Origin: Candidatus Aminicenantes bacterium RBG_13_64_14
GTDB lineage: Bacteria > Acidobacteriota > Aminicenantia > Aminicenantales > Saccharicenantaceae
NCBI GenBank assembly: GCA_001773855.1
Contig: MEXZ01000102.1
Span: forward strand, 1 to 8,655
Direction: 5' to 3'
DNA length: 8,655 nucleotides
Below the pieces are notes generated by a model. The model saw nothing but the letters and a program-made list of their open reading frames with translations, ran no database searches and was not told the origin of the DNA. The translations under genes and the position numbers were made by a program. Every line of letters starts with the position of its first letter. Within the stretch, counting starts at the first letter, position 1. Below are positions 7,228 to 8,655 of this stretch, one piece after another.

Positions 7228-7263
7228 AAAACGGGATCAGGCGCGATTTACGCCTCTCCTGAT
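7226..7263 (-). terminator. Likely rho-independent terminator of the small membrane protein gene
   Basis: Read on the minus strand, ATCAGG (7263-7258) pairs with CCTGAT (7241-7236), with GCG/CGC able to pair inside, followed by CCCG and six T (7231-7226). An alternative fold uses AGGCG/CGCCT (7255-7251, 7243-7239). The T-run overlaps the stop codon of the convergent acyltransferase gene. In the plus direction no T-run follows the hairpin. Confidence 0.5.
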
Positions 7264-7265
7264 GC

Positions 7266-7499
7266 TCAAGGCTTCTGCTCGAGCCGGTGAACCATGGAGC
7301 GCAGCCTTTCCTTTTCGCCCCTGCTCCTCATGTAAAGCATGCGGATGAGGATCCCCAGCGTGCACAGGAGCAGAAGGACACTCAGGAGCGACGCGTTGAG
7401 CAGCGGGACCCTGATATCCTGGAGCAGGGTCCAGACGCCGGTGTCGGCCAGGTAAGAAAGGATGGTCAGGACGGTCAGGACGAGAACCCACCAGATCAT
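7266..7499 (-). CDS. Small two-helix membrane protein, 77 residues, unknown function
   Basis: I do not recognise this protein. The gene has an excellent ribosome binding site, a near-consensus promoter and a terminator, which together argue strongly that it is real. The protein has a first hydrophobic helix (about residues 3-18, WWVLVLTVLTILSYLA), a short polar link, a longer second helix (about 33-57, rich in Leu and Ile), and a charged C-terminal tail of about 20 residues (RSRGEKERLR and following) that may be helical. By the positive-inside rule that tail should be cytoplasmic, with both termini on the same side. It is convergent with the GH27 operon and not part of it. It could be a small stress-induced or regulatory membrane protein; nothing in the sequence fixes the role. 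Confidence 0.75.
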   Translation of the reverse strand: MIWWVLVLTVLTILSYLADTGVWTLLQDIRVPLLNASLLSVLLLLCTLGILIRMLYMRSRGEKERLRSMVHRLEQKP

Positions 7500-7504
7500 G
7501 GATA

Positions 7505-7511
7505 CCTCCCC
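7505..7511 (-). promoter_or_regulatory. Strong ribosome binding site of the 77-residue membrane protein
   Basis: GGGGAGG on the minus strand lies 5 bases before ATG 7499. Together with the promoter upstream it supports this short gene. Confidence 0.75.
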
Positions 7512-7581
7512 TTAGGTAATGCTTTATTAAATCGGGACGAACCCGAGGACAGACCCAAAACGAATTCCCATCGTCAAGGTC

Positions 7582-7610
7582 AATATACGACAGCGGAATT
7601 CGGCTGTCAA
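7582..7610 (-). promoter_or_regulatory. Near-consensus sigma70 promoter of the small membrane protein gene
   Basis: On the minus strand TTGACA (7610-7605) is a perfect -35 box and TATATT (7587-7582) a 5/6 match to the -10 box, with a 17-base spacer. Transcription would begin near 7575, leaving a leader of about 75 bases that contains a small hairpin CGGG/CCCG (7533-7545). It is the best promoter in the window. Confidence 0.75.
7589..7608. promoter_or_regulatory. 20-bp near-palindrome in the promoter spacer, likely operator
   Basis: GACAGC-G-GAATTC-G-GCTGTC is symmetric about 7598/7599 with 9 of 10 base pairs matching (only G7595/G7602 fails). It fills the spacer and overlaps the -35 box, the classic position for a repressor site. 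I cannot name the regulator. Confidence 0.55.
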
Positions 7611-7628
7611 CAAGCCCGTATAGCCTGT

Positions 7629-7652
7629 CCGGGCAACCGGGCTTCTGCCCGG
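7629..7652. repeat. GC-rich hairpin with a duplicated arm
   Basis: CCGGGC (7637-7642) and GCCCGG (7647-7652) form a 6-bp stem with a TTCT loop. A second copy of CCGGGC at 7629-7634 could compete for the same partner arm. No T-run follows on either strand. It lies between the end of the UPF0145 gene and the promoter at 7582-7610 and may help separate the two transcripts. Confidence 0.45.
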
Positions 7653-7717
7653 CCGGCGTCATCAAGCAAAGAAGGGGTCAAACCTACGGCAGGGAGCGGC
7701 TTCTGAGGAACGACCGG

Positions 7718-7754
7718 CAGAATTATGGCGGAACAGCCAGGAGCCATAATTCTG
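7718..7754. repeat. Perfect 12-bp inverted repeat
   Basis: CAGAATTATGGC (7718-7729) and GCCATAATTCTG (7743-7754) are exact reverse complements around a 13-base loop. It begins 26 bases after the stop of the minus-strand UPF0145 gene. No T-run follows on that strand, so it is not a standard intrinsic terminator. It could be an RNA 3'-end hairpin, a protein site or a dispersed repeat unit. Confidence 0.75.
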
Positions 7755-7780
7755 GGAAATATCTGAATGGAAAGAAGGGC

Positions 7781-8251
7781 TCAGACCGCGGGCTTCCCCT
7801 CGACCGGCTCGACGACCACGGCCGTGCCGTAACACAGTACTTCCGTCACGCCCTGCATGATCTCCGTGGCGTCGTAGCGGACGCCGATGACGGCGTTGGC
7901 CCCGCGTTCGACGGCGTGGTTGACCATCATCTCGAAGGCTTCGGAACGGGTCTGCTCGCAGAGCTCGGAGAAGAGCGTGATGTTCCCGCCGACGATCGTC
8001 TGGAGCGATGCCCCGATCGTCCCGAAGACCGAGCGCGACCGGACGGTGATGCCGCGGACGACGCCGAAGGACTTGACGATCCGGTAGCCGTCGATGATGA
8101 AGGCCGTTGTCGTCATTTGGAAGATCTTGGCCGGCAGGGCAGCCCTAACCCGCTCGTCGGGGCTCATGCCTTCGTAGCAGCCGATGCAGACGTCGGCCGT
8201 CCTGAAATGGTAGAGCGACGGGTAATCCCGCCCGCAAACCTTGCATCTCAC
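7781..8251 (-). CDS. YbjQ/UPF0145 family protein with N-terminal zinc ribbon
   Basis: This 156-residue protein starts at GTG 8251. Residues 1-27 hold a CxxC-x15-CxxC knuckle (Cys3, Cys6, Cys22, Cys25) likely to bind zinc. Residues about 46-150 match the YbjQ/UPF0145 (DUF74) family: IVKSFGVVRGITV, IVGGNITLFSE, EAFEMMVNHAVERGANAVIG and a closing YGTAVVVE. The family forms ring-like oligomers and was labelled putative heavy-metal-binding on structural grounds; its cellular role is not established. The GTG overlaps by four bases the TGA (8250-8248) of the frame that carries the decayed signal peptide upstream, and its own frame is open backwards into the S9 remnant up to the TAG at 8407. There is no signal peptide, so it is cytoplasmic. 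Confidence 0.88.
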   Translation of the reverse strand: MRCKVCGRDYPSLYHFRTADVCIGCYEGMSPDERVRAALPAKIFQMTTTAFIIDGYRIVKSFGVVRGITVRSRSVFGTIGASLQTIVGGNITLFSELCEQTRSEAFEMMVNHAVERGANAVIGVRYDATEIMQGVTEVLCYGTAVVVEPVEGKPAV

Positions 8252-8562
8252 TTGTCCCCCTCCATTTTCTCCGCTTTCGCCGGGACCGGCGGCGCGGCTC
8301 GAGGTGAACGCCAGCCAGCGGCCGTCGGGCGACCAGGCCGGGCCGGACGAGGACTTCTTGCCGCGGGTGAGCTGGAGCGTCCGGCCCGTGGCGACGTCGG
8401 CCAGCTAGATCTGGGTGATGGTGGCATCCTGCTCGAAATCCGTTTCCGTGACGGTGTAGGCGACCCGCGTCCCGTCGGGCGAGATGCGCGCGCCGCAATG
8501 AAAGCGCAGAACAACCCCGAGATCATGAAGACCCCAACCAGAGTTCGGATATTACGCTCTAT
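8248..8562 (-). pseudogene. Decayed 5' fragment of an S9-type peptidase (signal peptide + first beta-propeller blades)
   Basis: From codon 8562 one frame reads ERNIRTLVGVFMISGLFCAF, a clear signal peptide, but the first codon is ATA with a good ribosome binding site ahead of it. Near 8505-8485 the homology shifts to another frame, which reads ARISPDGTRVAYTVTETDF, then TITQI, a TAG stop (8407-8405) where Trp is expected, then LADVATG and WSPDGRWLAFTSSR. The two SPDG repeats are typical of the propeller of prolyl oligopeptidase-type (S9) and TolB-like proteins. The linker normally found between signal peptide and first SPDG is missing, and nothing of the remaining propeller or catalytic domain follows. 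So there are a lost start codon, a frameshift or deletion, a nonsense codon and a 3' truncation. Assignment to S9 rather than another PD40 propeller protein is likely but not certain. Confidence 0.7.
8259..8263 (-). promoter_or_regulatory. Ribosome binding site for the GTG start of the UPF0145 gene
   Basis: GGAGG on the minus strand ends 7 bases before GTG 8251, within a purine-rich GGAGGGGGACAA stretch. It supports translation from GTG rather than fusion to the upstream propeller remnant. Confidence 0.65.
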
Positions 8563-8569
8563 GGGAGAT

Positions 8570-8575
8570 CTCCTC
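8570..8575 (-). promoter_or_regulatory. Orphaned ribosome binding site of the S9 remnant
   Basis: GAGGAG lies 7 bases before ATA 8562, exactly where a start codon should be, followed by signal-peptide codons. This suggests an ancestral ATG changed to ATA. Confidence 0.45.
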
Positions 8576-8610
8576 GAACAAAGATTTGTCATGTTCCTGA
8601 CCCGGGCTCT

Positions 8611-8639
8611 ATCCTACGACAGGAGGGGCGATTGGACAA
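8611..8639 (-). promoter_or_regulatory. Possible promoter upstream of the S9 remnant and UPF0145 gene
   Basis: On the minus strand TTGTCC (8639-8634) and TAGGAT (8616-8611) are 17 bases apart, a moderate sigma70 match. A start near 8604 would give a 42-base leader to the ATA codon and could now serve the UPF0145 gene. I see nothing else in 8563-8655. Confidence 0.35.
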
Positions 8640-8655
8640 GGCCCGGGTGGACCAG

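Noticed and set aside
7237..7706. Longer open frames on both strands overlapping the small membrane protein and its promoter
   Set aside because: They run through the promoter and terminator and lack start signals; the 77-residue frame has all signals and a coherent membrane topology.
7656..7716. Possible mobile-element remnant in the intergenic stretch
   Set aside because: No terminal repeats, target duplication or transposase fragment could be seen on either strand.
8145..8592. Minus-strand frames giving Arg/Pro/Ser-rich proteins (8145-8498 and the full 8248-8592)
   Set aside because: Only the first part of the second frame is meaningful (decayed signal peptide); the remainder is out-of-frame reading of propeller sequence and of the UPF0145 gene.

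Overview
The window is a GC-rich bacterial chromosome segment with long, well-separated genes, Shine-Dalgarno sites of the GGAGG type and recognisable sigma70-like promoters. The gene content (a divergent pyruvate phosphate dikinase relative, an exported S41 peptidase, a GH27 glycosidase with a membrane acyltransferase homologue, and an S9 peptidase remnant) would suit a saccharolytic and proteolytic heterotroph such as an Acidobacteriota or Candidatus Aminicenantes member. That placement is an inference from gene content and base composition only; there is no rRNA or marker gene here. I see no phage, insertion sequence or CRISPR signature.

Layout. Positions 1-2513 (minus strand) hold the first 837 codons of a very large protein related to the ATP-grasp and phosphohistidine domains of pyruvate phosphate dikinase (PPDK). 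It runs off the left edge, so it is easy to miss, and the long plus-strand open frames across it are antisense shadows. A divergent gap (2514-2735) leads to an exported S41 peptidase (2736-4304). A complete tRNA-Leu(UAA) follows (4357-4442) with its own promoter. Then comes a two-gene operon: an exported GH27 glycoside hydrolase (4540-6096) and, three bases after its stop codon, a polytopic inner-membrane protein of the HGSNAT/NagX/DUF5009 type (6100-7227). Convergent to it is a small two-helix membrane protein (7266-7499, minus). The gap 7500-7780 carries a near-consensus sigma70 promoter with a 20-bp near-palindrome in operator position, a GC-rich hairpin and a perfect 12-bp inverted repeat. 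A zinc-ribbon plus YbjQ/UPF0145 protein (7781-8251, minus) lies directly behind the decayed start of an S9-type peptidase (8248-8562, minus).

How the genes work together. The GH27 enzyme and the membrane protein form the only clear functional unit: an exported sugar-releasing enzyme made with a membrane protein of a family linked to aminosugar acetylation or uptake. The active-site substitution in the GH27 enzyme (Asp-Glu where alpha-galactosidases have Asp-Asp) suggests beta-L-arabinopyranosidase activity. The points most worth a second look are the degenerate PPDK homologue whose PEP-binding barrel is missing from the visible part, the altered GH27 active site, the operator-bearing promoter of the small membrane protein, and the S9 remnant whose frame is continuous with the UPF0145 gene.
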